Source of the DNA: Budorcas taxicolor
Lineage: Eukaryota; Chordata; Mammalia; Artiodactyla; Bovidae
DNA: 64,000 nt
Reading direction: 5' to 3'
Assembly (NCBI RefSeq): GCF_023091745.1
Contig: NC_068920.1
Span: 145,853,622 to 145,917,621, forward strand
Positions 11,767 through 26,939 of the stretch are shown here, in pieces (positions within the stretch are counted from its first letter, which is position 1; each line of letters begins with the position of its first letter). The position numbers and the translations under genes were made by a program. A model generated the notes under the pieces. That model ran no database searches and was not told the DNA's origin. It worked only from the letters and a program-made list of their open reading frames with translations.

Positions 11767-12250
11767 AGAAGGCCAGTCTGGCTGGAGTAGAATGAATAAG
11801 AATGGAAGTAATAGGAGGTGAGGCTTGAGAGTTAACCAATTAAGTGGGTGAAGTATGATTATAAAGAGCCTCATAGCTTATAGCAGGGAATCTGTGCTTT
11901 CATCTCAATGAGATGGAAGTCCTTGGAGGTTCTAAGTGAGAGTGATGGGATAAGACTGGGGAGGATGAAAGACAGTGGAAAGTGATAGGATCTGAATTGA
12001 AGGTCCCTCTTGAGTCACAAGGTTGTTGAAGTATTAGAAAAAACTGGTAGTCATTGAGTACTGCTGCTGCTAAGTCGCTTCAGTCTTGAGTAGGATGTTT
12101 AAAGTTGAAATTATGAGATGTTGCAGTTACTGATAATGATTAGGTTAAGGAGACCATAGGACTCAATAGGTGTTAGGATATCTAGTAGTATAATGACATC
12201 ACCAAGAATTTTGACAGGATTAGAGAGTGTTAGAGAGTCTGATAGTCAGC
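11767..12250 (+). repeat. L2 LINE relic
   Basis: L2-like sense phrases are ggccagtctggctggagtag, aaagagcctcatagctta and atgagatggaagtccttgga. It carries a 25-bp Bov-A2 fragment at 12061-12085. Confidence 0.65.
12054..12092 (+). repeat. 25-bp Bov-A2 5' fragment in a 7-bp direct repeat
   Basis: ctgctgctgctaagtcgctt cagtc (12061-12085) equals the first bases of BOV-A2. ttgagta flanks it at 12054-12060 and 12086-12092. The rest of the SINE and any tail are absent. Confidence 0.85.
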
Positions 12251-12764
12251 AAGGAGCTAAAATCTTTAGAGACTGAGGGTTAGTGATAGTGGGCAGGGAT
12301 GCTCAAAAGAAGGGGTGGTGGGTGGCTGATGATGTGGTTCAAAGCTCAGAGTTTGCAGAAAGAGGAAGAGTGATGTAAGATTGACTGCTTGGAGCAAAGA
12401 GGACACTTATCCCACCTCCAGGCTTCTACTATTTGGGAAGGTTGTTATGGTAGGTAGTGTCATCAAGGGAACAAAAAAGGTTTCAACTAGAGTAGGAAGG
12501 TAAAAGAAATTGGTCATAAAAAGAAGTTCAATAATTGAACTGCATATCTATATGCAGTTCAATAATTGAATTGTGTAAATTGTGTAAATAATACTAACAT
12601 GCATACCTGCTTTCTTGCTTTAGTAAGTGTAACTTATGTAATATCAGGTAATTGTATCACCAGTCCTCTTGTCTGATATCTGATTTAATGTTTGAGAACA
12701 TATTCTATCTATGTAAAATTTTATGGTAGAAACATTAGAGGAATCAAATGAGTTTGACAAATTC

Positions 12765-13130
12765 TGTACTTAAAGAATTTACAGCTAATAGATGTGATAA
12801 GCAGTGTATAGAAAAATATTTTAAGTAAAAAGTGACGTGTTCATTGAAGAACATGTGATGTGTCAAAGTTTGGAAGATGGAAAATTTTTATCCTGGCATA
12901 TCAAGGAAGAAGGCTTCATGGAAATAAGTACCGTTTGAACCGGTCTTGAAGCAGAGATAAGATTTGGCAAATAGAGATGATCATGCAGAACATTTTCTTA
13001 TGCTTAGCACTCAGTCATGGTACATGGTTGACAAGTTATTAGGAAGTTTTGAATGTTCTGTGGTGAAAGACTGATATAAGCAAACTTATGAGGGTAGAAA
13101 GATCAGTGTGAAAATTTTGTTGGTCTAGGT
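12765..13130 (+). repeat. Probable L2 LINE relic
   Basis: The sense-strand phrases caaggaagaaggcttcatgg and accggtcttgaagcagagat resemble L2. Divergence is high. Confidence 0.45.
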
Positions 13131-13137
13131 GATGTTA

Positions 13138-13660
13138 TCAAATAGAGATAATGTGAACCAAATATAAAATTTAAGTTTTACTAGTGGTGGTGGTGGTTTA
13201 GTCACCAAGTTGTGTCCAGTTCTTGCGACCCCATGGACTGTAGCCTGTCAGGCTCCTCTGTCCATGAGATTCTCCAGGCAAGAATACTGGAGTGGGTTGC
13301 CATTTCCTTCTCCAGGGGATCTTCCCAACCCAGGAATATAACCTAGGTCTCCTGCATTACAGGCAGATTCTTTCCCAACTGAGCTATAAGGTAAGCCCAA
13401 ATTTTACTGGTAGCCATATTTTAAAAATAGAAAGATTAAATTAATGTTAATAATATATTTATTCCAGTATAACCCAAATATAATTTTAGCATGTAATCAA
13501 TATTAAAAATTACTAATGAGATACTTTACATTCTCTTTTTGGTACTAAGTCTTTGAAATCCAGTTTGTGTTTTATATTTACAGCATATCTGAATTTAGGC
13601 TATCACATTTCAAGTGCTCAATGGCCATGCATAGCCAGTGGCTTCTACATTGGACAGTAC
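13138..13660 (+). repeat. Old hAT-like DNA transposon split by a Bov-tA
   Basis: The two halves, caaatagagataatgtgaac (left) and tttcaagtgctcaatggccatgc to acattggacagtac (right), match the same element family as 6113-6265. The SINE at 13186-13398 separates them. Confidence 0.6.
13186..13398 (-). repeat. Bov-tA SINE
   Basis: The + strand ggtggtggtttagtcaccaa to gagctataaggtaagccc is a full reverse-complement Bov-tA. Imperfect flanking repeats aagttttactag and aaattttactgg are its target duplication. Confidence 0.92.
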
Positions 13661-13689
13661 AAATCTAGAGCAAATAAGAATGAAAAGTA

Positions 13690-14115
13690 GTAGAATAATG
13701 GGAAATAAGATTGGAGAAGGTTAGTGGGCCCAGATGACAAAGAATTTTTTATGCTAATTAAAAGGTTTTAGACTTTTTTCTAAGCATTTGTGAGCTGTCA
13801 AATAATTTTAAGGAGGGTGTGAAAGGTACAGATTTAAATTTCAGAAAGACTGACTGCTCAGTAGTAGATTGGAGAGGGGCAGGAGCAGTGGATGATTAAA
13901 GGCAAGGAAACTAATTAGTAGGTAATAAATCAGAATCTGAGCAAAACAACAGTGGGGAATGGAACGGAGAAGGGAGCGCCTGTGAGACCTTAAAGCTAGT
14001 AGTATCAGCCATACAGACGGAATGACCTGATGTGAGGGAGCAAGAAAAGAATTTCTGAATGAGACTTACATAAAATGGCACTGCTTATTAGAAACAGAGT
14101 AGATGACTTTTGAGT
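13690..14115 (+). repeat. L2 LINE relic
   Basis: Sense L2-like phrases include aggttttagacttttttcta, taaggagggtgtgaaaggta and gactgctcagtagtagattg. No frame is preserved. Confidence 0.55.
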
Positions 14116-16080
14116 GAGAAAATATGAATTGTATTGGATATGTTAAAATGTTTAAGAATAATAGAAAAATCCTGACATTTAAGGAATTTGTCATCTCTAA
14201 ATTTTAATCTTGTGTTCCTTCAGTAGAATAGTTTTGAAATATTTTCAGGTATTCTTTCTTTATAATTTGTGTACGTGTTTTAAGATACTGTGTACATTAT
14301 AAAATACACATAAAATGAGTTCAAAAGTAAAAGCTAAATATGTAAACATATTTGTGAGATAATTTTATAACACTGCAAAAAGTTTTCTAAGTTAAAAGTG
14401 TTTAATTGCATTAAAAAAATTTTGGCTTCATGTTGGTACAGTGAATTGATGATTTGGTTTGAAGTTCAATTTATTTTGCTACTGGGTTTTTAAGGACTAT
14501 GACAGGATATTTTAAATTTCACAAAGATATATGGATACAAATAGAAGAAGCACAACGCATTAGTGGCTGCAGTTATTAAGTCACAATACTCATTTTCCGG
14601 TTTTGCCTACCAGTTACACTACTCATTGATTGTTGAAATTTGGTTAGTAAGTTTCTGTTTTCTCTGATTGATAGGAGGCTAGTTGTTGAAAACAAATTAG
14701 AAATAATTTATTTTTATATTTAAACACATGGCTGAACATTTTTAACTGGGTCAGAAAATTATGTTTGCAAGTTTTAAAAACATAAATGTGAAAGTTGAAA
14801 AAAAAATTTTAATATGCCAAGCATCTTATTATTTGTAAAATTCACATATGGATGGAACCATTTCCAGACATATCCTTTTCAAAAACACTCCTTTCCATAG
14901 CAAGAATTTCTTCCAGAAAGTTTTTCTTCTTTTCTCACTTTCTCTCAAGAAAATAGATTTTAGTTTGTTTTTTTTTTAACCATATTTTCATACATTTCAG
15001 CCATTAAAAAACTCCAGGGTTTCCCAGTGGTGTCTGAATTAAAAAAAAAAAACAAAACAACTTTTTTCTGATGTGAAAGAAACTAACAAAGTTATTTTTT
15101 ATTTTAGTAAAAAAGTTAAAAATAATAATTTTAAAAACTAAAACTAAATACAGGAGACTTTCAAACATTTATCATTAAGTTTAATGAAAATTGGTTAAGT
15201 GCTGGGTAGAACACAGGTAAATATTATGCAAGTAATTATAGAGATTTTTTTTCATGTTCCTGTTGTTTAGGTTTTAAATTGGGGTGGCTTTGCTTTTGTC
15301 ATTAACATGGAAATATGAATTCTTGAAAAGCTTTGTGTTCTGCAGAAACCATGTACCTTAACTAACAAGGCTTATTAGAATAATAGAGTAGGAACAGACT
15401 GTGTAGAACCTATACAAATTTTAATTAAAATGCCACCAAAAATATTTCAAATAGCAATAATCAACAGTCACAGATATTTGAGTATCTGCAGCCTAAAACC
15501 CTGAGGCTTGAGCTTTTTTCTTTGAGATTTATGTCTTCTCAGCTTTTTCATCTGCACTTGTAAACTTACTAGATAGCTTAATGTCATGAGTGTAAGAGTT
15601 TTTGAAGCTGCTATTTATTCGTACTTCAGTAAGGCATTTGTACATGATTTTTTTGGCTTTTTTCTTAATGTCATCCTATATTGCTAAGGCTTTCGGTTTT
15701 AATTTGAGAAAGCTTGCTTATCATTTAAAAACATTACCAACCTGGAAAAAAATCACATATTTTACTTAGTATTTGAATTATTTCCTTATTTTCCACTTGC
15801 ATTTGGGATAATTTGTGTTACAGAAATTCAGATGATAGCAGTATGTATTATTCATCATTAATGATTATGGATGTAGCACCATATTTCAAATAGCCTTTAG
15901 ATAATTTTTAACTTTGTGGGTGGTGATATGATTAGCCTGCATTGTTTTTAGCGTCATAATTTGGGCAGTAAGAGCTTATATAAGGAGTAGGTGAGTTATT
16001 AAACTGCCATTTTTTTTTCCAGTTTGTACAAATTGCATTTTGGTATTATCTTAAATCTATAATTATATCCATTATAGTCA

Positions 16081-16290
16081 TTTTAAAAAGTTTTATTAAG
16101 GTGTAATTGATATACAATAAATTGTACATAATTAAATTGTACAATTTGACTTCGGCATATCATTCCACCCCAAAGTGGAATGGTTTTTAATCTGCTTGGT
16201 AACCTTTCTACCAGTAAATTAAAAAAAAAAAAAAAAATCTGGGTACATGTAAGCTGTAGTATGTCACAATTCAATGAAAGTTAACAAGAA
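16081..16290 (-). repeat. Old L1 (L1M) fragment
   Basis: ttttattaaggtgtaattga tatacaataaattgtacat is a recognisable antisense L1M phrase. A poly-A run follows at 16220-16236. Confidence 0.6.
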
Positions 16291-16567
16291 TGAGATGTTG
16301 CTGAAAACCCCCTTATTAAAAACATTTTAAGGTTAAATATGCAAAATTGTAACATTTTCTTCTTGGACTTCAGTGGATCATCTTATTCCCATTGAGTACA
16401 TTTACTCAACTTGGGAGATTTCTGAGGTCTATTGGATATTTGGTGGGTCCTTGCATATATAATTCTGGGTCTCGGGGTAGAAGTAGATAGAGGTATTGGC
16501 CATGGAAAATGGTTCTCAGGATAAAGTTCGGATATGTGTTTGTTTCATTAACTTCTCCCATTGAATG

Positions 16568-16780
16568 TGGTGGTGTGGTTTAGTCACTAAGTCGTGTCCA
16601 ACTCTTGCAGTCTCATGGACTGTAGCCTGCCAGGCTCCTCTGTCTATAGGATTCTCCAGGCAAGAATACTGGAGTGGGTTGCCATTTCCTTCTCCAGGGG
16701 ATCTTCCTGATCCAGGAATCGAACCCGGGTCACCTGCATTGCAGGCAGATTCTTTACCAACTGAGCTATGAGGGAAGCCC
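16568..16780 (-). repeat. Bov-tA SINE
   Basis: The + strand tggtggtgtggtttagtcac to ctgagctatgagggaagccc is a near-complete reverse-complement Bov-tA with a good tRNA-derived segment (aatcgaacccgggtcacctg). Flanks cccattgaatgt and ccactgagtgt are a diverged target duplication. Confidence 0.92.
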
Positions 16781-16930
16781 CCCACTGAGTGTAGGAGAAA
16801 TTATGGCTGTTTGTGCGTTCCAGTTAAGGATGATTTTATGTTCAGTATTTTTAAGTAATTTTCGTTTTCTTTTTAAACCAGTGATACTAGTGTGTCTAAA
16901 TTGATTGACAAGAGATTCTTATTCCTGCTT

Positions 16931-18631
16931 GCTGTTGTCCAGTCACTCAGTCGTGTCTGACTCTCTGTGACTCCATGGACAGAAGCACACCAGACTAACT
17001 CTGTCCTTCATCATCTCCTGGAGTTTGCTCAAACTCATGCCCATTGAATCAGTGGTGCCATCCAACCATCTCACCCTCTGTTGCCTCTTTCTCCTGCCCT
17101 CAATCTTTCCCAGCATCAGTGTCTTTACCAGTGAGTCAGCTCTTGGCATCGGGTGGCCAAAGTATTGGAGCTTAGCTTCCTCATCAGTCCTTCCAGTGAA
17201 TATTCAGGGTTGATTTCCTTTAGGATTGATCTCCTTGCTGTCCAGGGGACCCTCAAGAGTCTACTCCAGCACCATAGTTTGAAAGCATCAGTTTTTGGTC
17301 ACTCAGCCTTCTTTACGGTCCAGCTCTCAGATCTGTACATGACTGCTGGAAAAACCACAGCTTTGACTATACAGACCTTTGTCAGTCAAGTGATGTCTCT
17401 GCTTTTTAATTATGCTATCTAGGTTTGTCATAGCCTTCCTTCTAAGGAGCAAGCATCTTTTAATTTCATGGCAGCAGTCACTGTCCACAGTGATTTTGGA
17501 GCCCAGGAAAATAAAGTCTCTCACTGTTTGCATTGTTTCCCCATCTATTTGCCATGAAGTGATGGGACCTGATGCCATGACCTTAGTTTTTTGAATGTTG
17601 AGTTTTAAGCCAACTTTTTCACTCTCCTCTTTCCCTTTCATCAAGAGGCTCTTTAGTTCCTCTTTGCTTTCTGCAGTAAGGATGGTGTCATCTGCATATC
17701 TGAGGTTATTGATATTTCTCCCGGCAGTCTTGATTCCAGCTTGTGCTTCATCCAGCCCGGCATACTCTGCATAAAAGTTAAATAAGCAGGGTGACAATAT
17801 GTAGCCTTATCATACTCCTTTCCCAATTTGGAACCCGTCCGTTGTTCCATGTCTGATTCTAACTGTTGCTTCTTGACCTACATACAGGTTTCTCAGGAGG
17901 CAGGTCAGGTGGTCTGGTATTCCCCCATCTCTTTCAGAGTTTTCCACAGTTTATTGTGATCCACACAGTCAAAGGCTTCAGCGTAGTCAGTGAAGGAGAA
18001 GTAGATGTTTTTCTGGAATTCCCTTGCTTTTTCTATGATCCAGTGGGTGTTGGCAATTTGATCTCTGGTTTCAACTTGTACATCTAGAAGTTCTCAGTTC
18101 ATGTACTGTTGAAGCTTAGCTTGAGGGATTTGGAGCATTACCTTGCTAGAATGTGAGATGAGTGCAATTGTGCAGTAGTTTGAACATTCTTTGGCATTGC
18201 TTTTCCTTGGGATTGAAATGAAAACTGACCTTTTCTAGTCCTATGGCCACTGCTGAGTTTTCCAAATTTATTGACATATTGAGTGCAGCACATAAACAGC
18301 ATCATCTGTTAGGATTTTAAGTAGCTCAGCTAGAATTCCATCACCTCCACTGTTTTTGTTTGTAGTAATGCTTCCTAAGGCCCACTTGACTTCATACTCC
18401 AGGATGTCTGGCTCTAGGTGAGTGACCACACCATTGTGGTTATCTAGGTCATTAAGATCTTTTTTGTACAGTTCTTCTGTGTATTCTTGCCACTTCTTAA
18501 TCTCGTCTGCTTTTGTTATGTCTTTACTGTTTCTGTCCTTTATTGTGCCCATCTTCACATGAAATGTTCCCTTGGTATCTCTAATTTTCTTGAAGAGATC
18601 TCTAGTCTTTCCCATTCTATTATTTGTGTTC
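16931..18631 (-). mobile_element. BovB LINE, 1.7-kb 5'-truncated copy
   Basis: This is the reverse complement of the BovB 3' half. It covers reverse-transcriptase fingers/palm to the C-terminus and tail. The minus strand shows NNLRYADDTILTAESKEELK, carrying the YADD polymerase motif, and GMSLSKLQEMMKDR, but stops and frameshifts split the reading into at least four frames. RTE-type elements move by target-primed reverse transcription; this copy is dead. It pairs with 22086-23098 across exon 2. Confidence 0.93.
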
Positions 18632-21345
18632 AGGAAAAGTTAGGAAAATAGGTCGTTCTATACATGTATTTTTTTCTGCCATAATAATTGTAATGAGAAA
18701 GATTGGATGTTGACTTGTATCTATTTATTCAGAAAGACAATAAGATAAATCACTTTTCTCTCTTGCCTCCTTCTGTTGCTAACTTTCTGCATGCAGACAA
18801 TTTAAGTCAGTACTGGAGCTGATTCCCATATTTATAACTAAAGATATTAGAAATGTGGGAGATCTGGGAAGTGGGCAAGCTCTGAGGGCTTAGTTTAAGA
18901 TTTATTTGAAATCTGTGTCTGAACTTCCTCCTTATGCAGTTTCATATAAAAGTTAGGCAGTAAGATTTTTTTTTTTTAATGTCTTTTAGGAGCTGGAGCT
19001 GGGGTTTTTCACTGCAGCTACTGTTTTCCCAGTAATCGATCTTGGGGAAACATTTTGTCCATTAGCTTCTTTTAATTTTCAGTCTTTGGTCTTACTGCTC
19101 TCAGCACTGAAATCCAGTAGATCTTTGCAACTTTAGCTTCTACTCATTGCTTGGCATTTTTCCTTCTTATTCTTGAATATTTTGTGGTGATGGTGTTTTT
19201 TTTTTTCCCTTTCAGTGGGGCTATAACTTTTAAATCTCTCCTATCATTTCTGTGCATTTGAAAGTAGGGAAAGAGACAAATAGTGTTAATTTTCTTCATT
19301 GCTTTGAAGTTTTGGTTGTAGGCTTTTCCTTAATATGTTTTATATTTTAAAGTTTCTTTATCTCAGTTTTAGTATCACTTTCTAAGAATTAGTGTTGAAA
19401 TAAAAAAAATTACCTCCTAAGGTTTATATGAAACTGCTTAATGAGGATGGTCATAGAAATAGGGTTTTAATCAAGTCTTGAGCTAATCCAGCAACTTGAT
19501 CTCAGCGTCAGTTTCGTATACTGAAAATACTGGTATCTTTTAATAATTCAGTATTTGTTTTTTAAAAATAGTACTAAATAGAATAAGTTTCAAGTGTAGA
19601 AATTTATAAATATAGAAGTATAAATGTAAACATATTTACCTCTGCATTATCTTCTGATGTAAATTATTAGCAAATTAACTTATTAGTATTATTCAAAAAT
19701 AAATGCTACCCAAAAAAAACCCTTAATGTACAAATGAAATAGTATATGATCTTTAAAATATGGTTTACAAAAACAAAATAGTATTACCATTGAGTTGAGC
19801 CACTGCTCAAGTATTCCAACTGCTGAAAAAGCTCTGTCTCTACACTAGTGGAAGATATTATGGGGAAATATTTATAAACTATTTCTAGTTTTTTTTCTGT
19901 TTATTTATTCTTTATGGAACTCCATCTCTCTGTGATGACTTTTGGGGAGGCTGTAAAGTAAGCAAGGATTCAGTCCTTTTACTGATGTCAAGCTGTAGTT
20001 TTGTTTCAAAGAAAGCTTTCTTTGTCTTCATTATATGGACATGGAGACAGTATGAAGTGTACAAATGATGTTTCTTGGGAAAGTCTGAACTAGAGGAGAA
20101 TACTCTTATTAATAGAAGCTTCTGCCTGTCAATTTAAATGTTTTCTTCTTTGTGGAGATTTATGGAGGTCCTATAGTAGAGAACCTTTCAAATGAATGTA
20201 CCCTTTTTGATTTGAAATGTTAACACAGAGTATAAATCTGGATATATCTAAAAATATGTGATTCAGATTTTGTATTTTAAACTTACTAAAATATCAAAAT
20301 TATACCAACAAAGATATATTGATGTTTTGGTACTTATAAATAGCCTAGTATGCTAAAATGCTAGTATGAAAAGTAGTTCAGCTATCCTTGAGAGGGAATT
20401 TGTGGGATGAGGATGGAGGAAGGGTGTCAAAATGTGAATGTAAGTCTCAACTTGACTGGAAGTTGTATATTAATTTTTAATGAATTTTTTTCTTTGAGTT
20501 GAAGAGAATCACTCGTTTCAGTGTATCTGCATTAATGATATCAGTGGGGTGTAGATAACGTTCATTGTGATTAAAAATATTTATAGCTTACTGTTAACAC
20601 CTCTACACCATTCTCTATAGAATATTTTCACAAAGTGTTTTCATGTTTCTTAACAGAAATTGAAAATATGAAATATTACTTATAAATAAACATATGTGCA
20701 GTTTTTCTAAAATAAGTAAAGTAAAAATCCAAGTTTCCTTTCTAAGTTTTGCATGTGATTGTCCCCACATTTTCTTCCTACCCAGATCCTTAAAATCTCT
20801 CTTTATTACTGTTTCGTTTCCTGCAATCCTTTAGCTTCCTTCTTTACCCTTGCAAGCTTCCACTGGTGGTTGAGATGAGGGAGATGATTTTAAGTATATT
20901 GAACCTTAAAAACTTAGGGAGTATTTTGCTGCATCATTTTCTAATAGCAAGGCCTTGGGCATGCCAAAGTGGCTTAATCTTTCTAAATTTTGTTTCTTTT
21001 TAAATGAGAATATGTCTTTTTCTGCCTTCCTCAGAGTTACTCCCAGATGAAGCAATATGTGCACTGGTGTTTTAGAAATACTGTTTCACCTTCATAAGCA
21101 TATTCCCTCCCTTGAGTAATTTGAGACTTGGTTTGTTTCTTATTAGTTTTTTTCACTGCCACCAAAATACATATATGTACTTTTTCCTATTTTGCTTATA
21201 AATTTAATACATGCTTAAAGAAAGTCTAGAAAATACAGAAAACTTAAAAAAATAGAAACCTGAATATGCCTCATCCTGTTTTCATGTTTTTAAGGGAAAT
21301 TTAGTTTTGAACTTCACTTTCCTGAGGGTAAGGATAGTTAGTGTC

Positions 21346-21420
21346 TCACTTATTTTTAGATTTTCTGTTCTTTCCATGTACTAGGCACACAATTAATGCT
21401 TGTTGAATGAATGGGAACTA
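21346..21420 (+). repeat. MIR/L2 3' end relic
   Basis: The + strand phrase ccatgtactaggcacacaat followed by gcttgttgaatgaatggg is a common MIR/L2 3' end. It is short. Confidence 0.45.
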
Positions 21421-21770
21421 AAACTTATTCTAGGTATATTTCTTAAAGTCAAAAGCTTTGTAGAACTTTACCAGACATTCGAAGAGAGAAAAAACATCTG
21501 ACTCACAAGAAATAATAGTGGATGCACATTTTAAAATGGCCTTTTTCTATTGGCTAAAAGTACAGTGGAAAATATGATAGGATCAACCCTAATATTCTCT
21601 GGCAGAAGTTAGGAAACTATTTAAAGCTATTGGACTGGGAAATTTCATATCAAAGTGGATTGACATTTATTAATAGTGAGAGTAACACAGTAAAATTTAA
21701 AGGCTTTTTGTCTTGAATGCTTGAAAATTGTAATAACTTTTCTTTCCTCTGTTTATTTTTTGTTAAACAG

Positions 21771-21852
21771 GATGGCTTAAATTCTTTGGTCCTTGATTTG
21801 GATTTTCCAGCTTTGAGGAAAAACAAAAATATAGATAATTTCTTAAATAGAT
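21771..21852 (+). CDS. ROCK2: ROCK2 coding exon 2
   Basis: This 82-nt exon encodes 27 residues, DGLNSLVLDLDFPALRKNKN followed by IDNFLNR, plus the first base of a Tyr codon. That equals about residues 48-75 of ROCK2. It belongs to the N-terminal extension ahead of the kinase, which in ROCK proteins packs with the AGC tail to form the kinase dimer. It is bounded by acceptor ttaaacag and donor gtaagt and is read in phase 0 in, phase 1 out. LVLDLDF distinguishes it from ROCK1, which I recall as LVYDLDF. The exon is flanked by inverted BovB copies, upstream at 16931-18631 (minus) and downstream at 22086-23098 (plus). Confidence 0.93.
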
Positions 21853-23966
<2,114 letters not shown>

Positions 23967-24994
23967 TGAAACATTTGTCAGTGGCCCTAGAGTGAATCTT
24001 ATTTTTGTGTCCAACCATGCCAGAAAATTAGCATTATGAGTTTCATCATTTCATCTCTTCAGTGCATCAGTGTCTTCATCTATGAAAGAAGATAATTATA
24101 CTCTAAATACCAGCTCTTTTACAGCTCTAAAACATTGGGATTTAGAATAAGGCCAGGTTGGCTTCACACATGATCTGCTTAGCAGTTAATATTCTTTCAG
24201 AACTACTGTGTTTTTATTATGTTCAGATTCATAACATCTCTGCCTAATTAACTGACATTTAATATGAAAAACCCAACAAAGGCATTTTAATATTTGAAAG
24301 AAAATGTAAAATTTGCCTTTGCAGGGCAAAATGATAGCACTAGAAATACTTATAAATGTTTGCAGACATTTCAGACACTTTTTATATATGAGGAACAGTA
24401 ATGTAATAATTTCTTTTTTCATCACTTGAATATAGGACTTCTCTTTTCTTTTTTTATAGTTAAACTATAAGGGTCAAATTATTTTTTTAACTTACAGTCC
24501 TTTATTCTCCTTGATGGAGCACTGAGAAAAACTGTGTGCTAGCTTAGGTTTCTCTAGGAATAAGTCATAACAGAGTAACCTCTGTCTTTTTCTTTCATTC
24601 CTTGTCTCACTGACAGACTTACTGAATTTGTAGATCAAGATAGTGCAATAGATGTAGTATATATCTAGAAGATATTTGAAAAATCTGACATACTTGTGAA
24701 TATGTGGAGAAATATCAATGAATAAGCATATGGGTAGAGAGCTTTAAAACTAAGTTAATAACTGTTGTAGGCATAAATGGTTACTTGGACACAGATCCCC
24801 AAGGACAGTTTTTAGAATTCTTTCCTGTCCTATTAAACATTTTATTAATGACTTATATTGAGGCAGTGGTGACAGGTTGAATTACTTCGTAGATGAGTTA
24901 AAACTGGAGTATGAGGGTGATTTTAGAAGATGAGCCAAACCCCAGAAATCATCAACTGGGGAGATAATTAGCCAAGTAGAATAAATGAAATTTA

Positions 24995-25533
24995 ATTACT
25001 CCTTGGAAGAAAAGTTATGACCAACCTAGATAGTATATTCAAAAGCAGAGACATTACTTTGCTGACTAAGGTCTGTCTAGTCAAGACTATGGTTTTTCCT
25101 GTGGTCACGTATGGATGTGAGAGATGGACTGTGAAGAAGGCTGAGCACCAAAGAATTGATGCTTCTGAACTGTGGTGTTGGAGAAGACTCTTGAGACTCC
25201 CTTGGACTGCAAGGAGATCCAACCAGTCCATTCTGAAGGAGATCAACCCTGGGATTTCTTTGGAAGGAATGATGCTAAAGCTGAAGTTCCAGTACTTTGG
25301 ACACCTCATGAGAAGAGTTGACTCATTGGAAAAGACTCTGATGCTGGGAGGGATTGGGGGCAGGAGGAGAAGGGGACGACAGAGGATGAGATGGCTGGAT
25401 GGCATCACGGACTCGATGGACGTGAGTCTGAGTGAACTCCGAGAGTTGGTGATGGACAGGGAAGCCTGGCGTGCTGTGATTCATGGGGTCGCAAATAGTC
25501 AGACATGACTGAGCGACTGAACTGAACTGAACC
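24995..25533 (+). mobile_element. BovB LINE 3' end with intact C-terminal frame
   Basis: The frame from 25017 to 25508 runs 163 codons, including KTMVFPVVTYGCERWTVKKA, FGHLMRRVDSLEKTLMLGGI and ending REAWRAVIHGVANSQT. It is the least decayed BovB C-terminus in the window. The tail gactgagcgactgaactga follows. Both flanks carry taattac, a possible target duplication. It lacks the reverse-transcriptase core, so it is not autonomous. Confidence 0.93.
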
Positions 25534-26059
25534 AGAATAATTACCTGTACTTGGATATGAAGAATTCAAGGAATAGATTGCTAAACAGTATATTGAAGAA
25601 TGATTATTCTTGAATGTAAATGAGGCAAAAACCATTGGTGATATGGCTACCCAAAATAGTAAAGTTTGGACTTCTTTAATAAATTTCTAAGATAATACAG
25701 ATAGGTTTTCTCTAATTTGAGGTGATTGGGCCATACCTGAATATTTAATTCATTCTAGATGCCCTGTTGCCTTGTTTTAAAAGACATGTTGATGGAGAGT
25801 ATCAGGGAACAAATAGTGCTCAGGGACTTGAAATAATGCCACCTAGGGTATTATTGAAGGAATAGAGATGTTGATTTGGAGTAGATTTTAAGAATGGGCT
25901 GCCTTGGAAAGTAAAGAGGTTTTGTTTTATTTTTTGTTCTTAGCGGAAGTCCTGAAGCTTCAGCTAGCAGAATGCTCTAGTGGGTAGGGTGGGAGATTAA
26001 GTTACATGACAGTTCATATGAAAGTTTCTAGAAGAGAGGGAAGTTATAAAGTAGTTGAA

Positions 26060-26250
26060 TCTTAGCTCTACTGTGGCCTAACTCAAAAGACCATGAGTAC
26101 AGGCAGATTTCTCAATCACTCTGAATTCCAGTCTGTAGAATGCTGATAGTAATACCTGTGTCATGGAGGTTGCTATAGGAAAACTAAGTGCATTTAAAAA
26201 GTAAGCCTGATTGTAGTATTCTCTGAGTGTTAACCATTGTCATTATTTGC
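26060..26250 (+). repeat. MIR SINE relic
   Basis: MIR-like order: cagatttctcaatcactctg, gtagaatgctgatagtaata, tcatggaggttgctatagg. Diverged. Confidence 0.55.
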
Positions 26251-26939
26251 TATTTGATATAGAAGTCATTCCACATGTATTTGAAATAGGCACATTGTTT
26301 CTTCATGCTATATGATTATGGAAGAGACCCTAGAATTTGACGTTGTATTTTTGGGGAGAAATATGACAGACCTTGACTTGTCATGTTTTTGTGACAGGGT
26401 GGTCATTGTTCTGTGTTAGGTTAACGCGATCATTAAAATTTAATTTGTTAAAGAAGTCTTCTATTTTGTTGTTAATTCCAATCTTATATTTCATTTGGTC
26501 ACAAAATATGCAGAAACAAAGTTAAATGTTTTTAAAAATGAAAATTATTTTAACATTCCATTAATCTGATGACCTGACCTGAGAGCTTGTACATGTTTGT
26601 TGTGGATTTAGTTCTTGGTTGTTACCTTAAGCAGGGACTCTTCAAAAGAAGGGTGAGAATAAAAAGGAAAAGTCGAGGTGCTTTCCCCATTGCCTTTTAA
26701 AGTTGATTTGTATGTTGTTTTAAATTAGGCAGATGTGTAGGGAATGTCCCATGTTTGGCATATTTTTATGATTATGTTTTTCTGTCATCTGAAGAAAGTT
26801 TTATAGTAGTGGGTGCAACTGTGTCTTCCCTTATGAAATGCTTTTTCTGATCAAGTTAAAAATGCATTATCACAGAGGATGTACCGTTCAGTTTCTACAA
26901 AGATTCTCATTGTAAAAGTAACTCTGGTATGTCACAGCA

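Larger units (their letters stand above)
1..21770 (+). other. ROCK2: ROCK2 intron 1 (3' part)
   Basis: No exon is visible before 21771. The stretch is AT-rich with no CpG island, so the first exon lies further upstream. It contains MIR, L1, L2, CHR, BovB, Bov-tA, BOV-A2 and old DNA-transposon copies listed separately. I recognise nothing in about 1-215, 2930-4225 (apart from AT-rich low complexity near 3320-3410), 5305-6110, 7665-8185, 8600-9840, 12250-12760, 14120-16080 and 18640-21345. The intron ends with a pyrimidine-rich tract and the acceptor tgttaaacag. Confidence 0.85.

Noticed and set aside
17327..18615. Long minus-strand frames with YADD and other reverse-transcriptase motifs as possible genes
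   Set aside because: They are parts of a broken BovB LINE. The same family recurs eight or more times in the window with different breaks.
1..21770. A promoter or first exon of ROCK2
   Set aside because: No GC-rich or CpG-dense stretch and no sequence matching the known N-terminus could be found.
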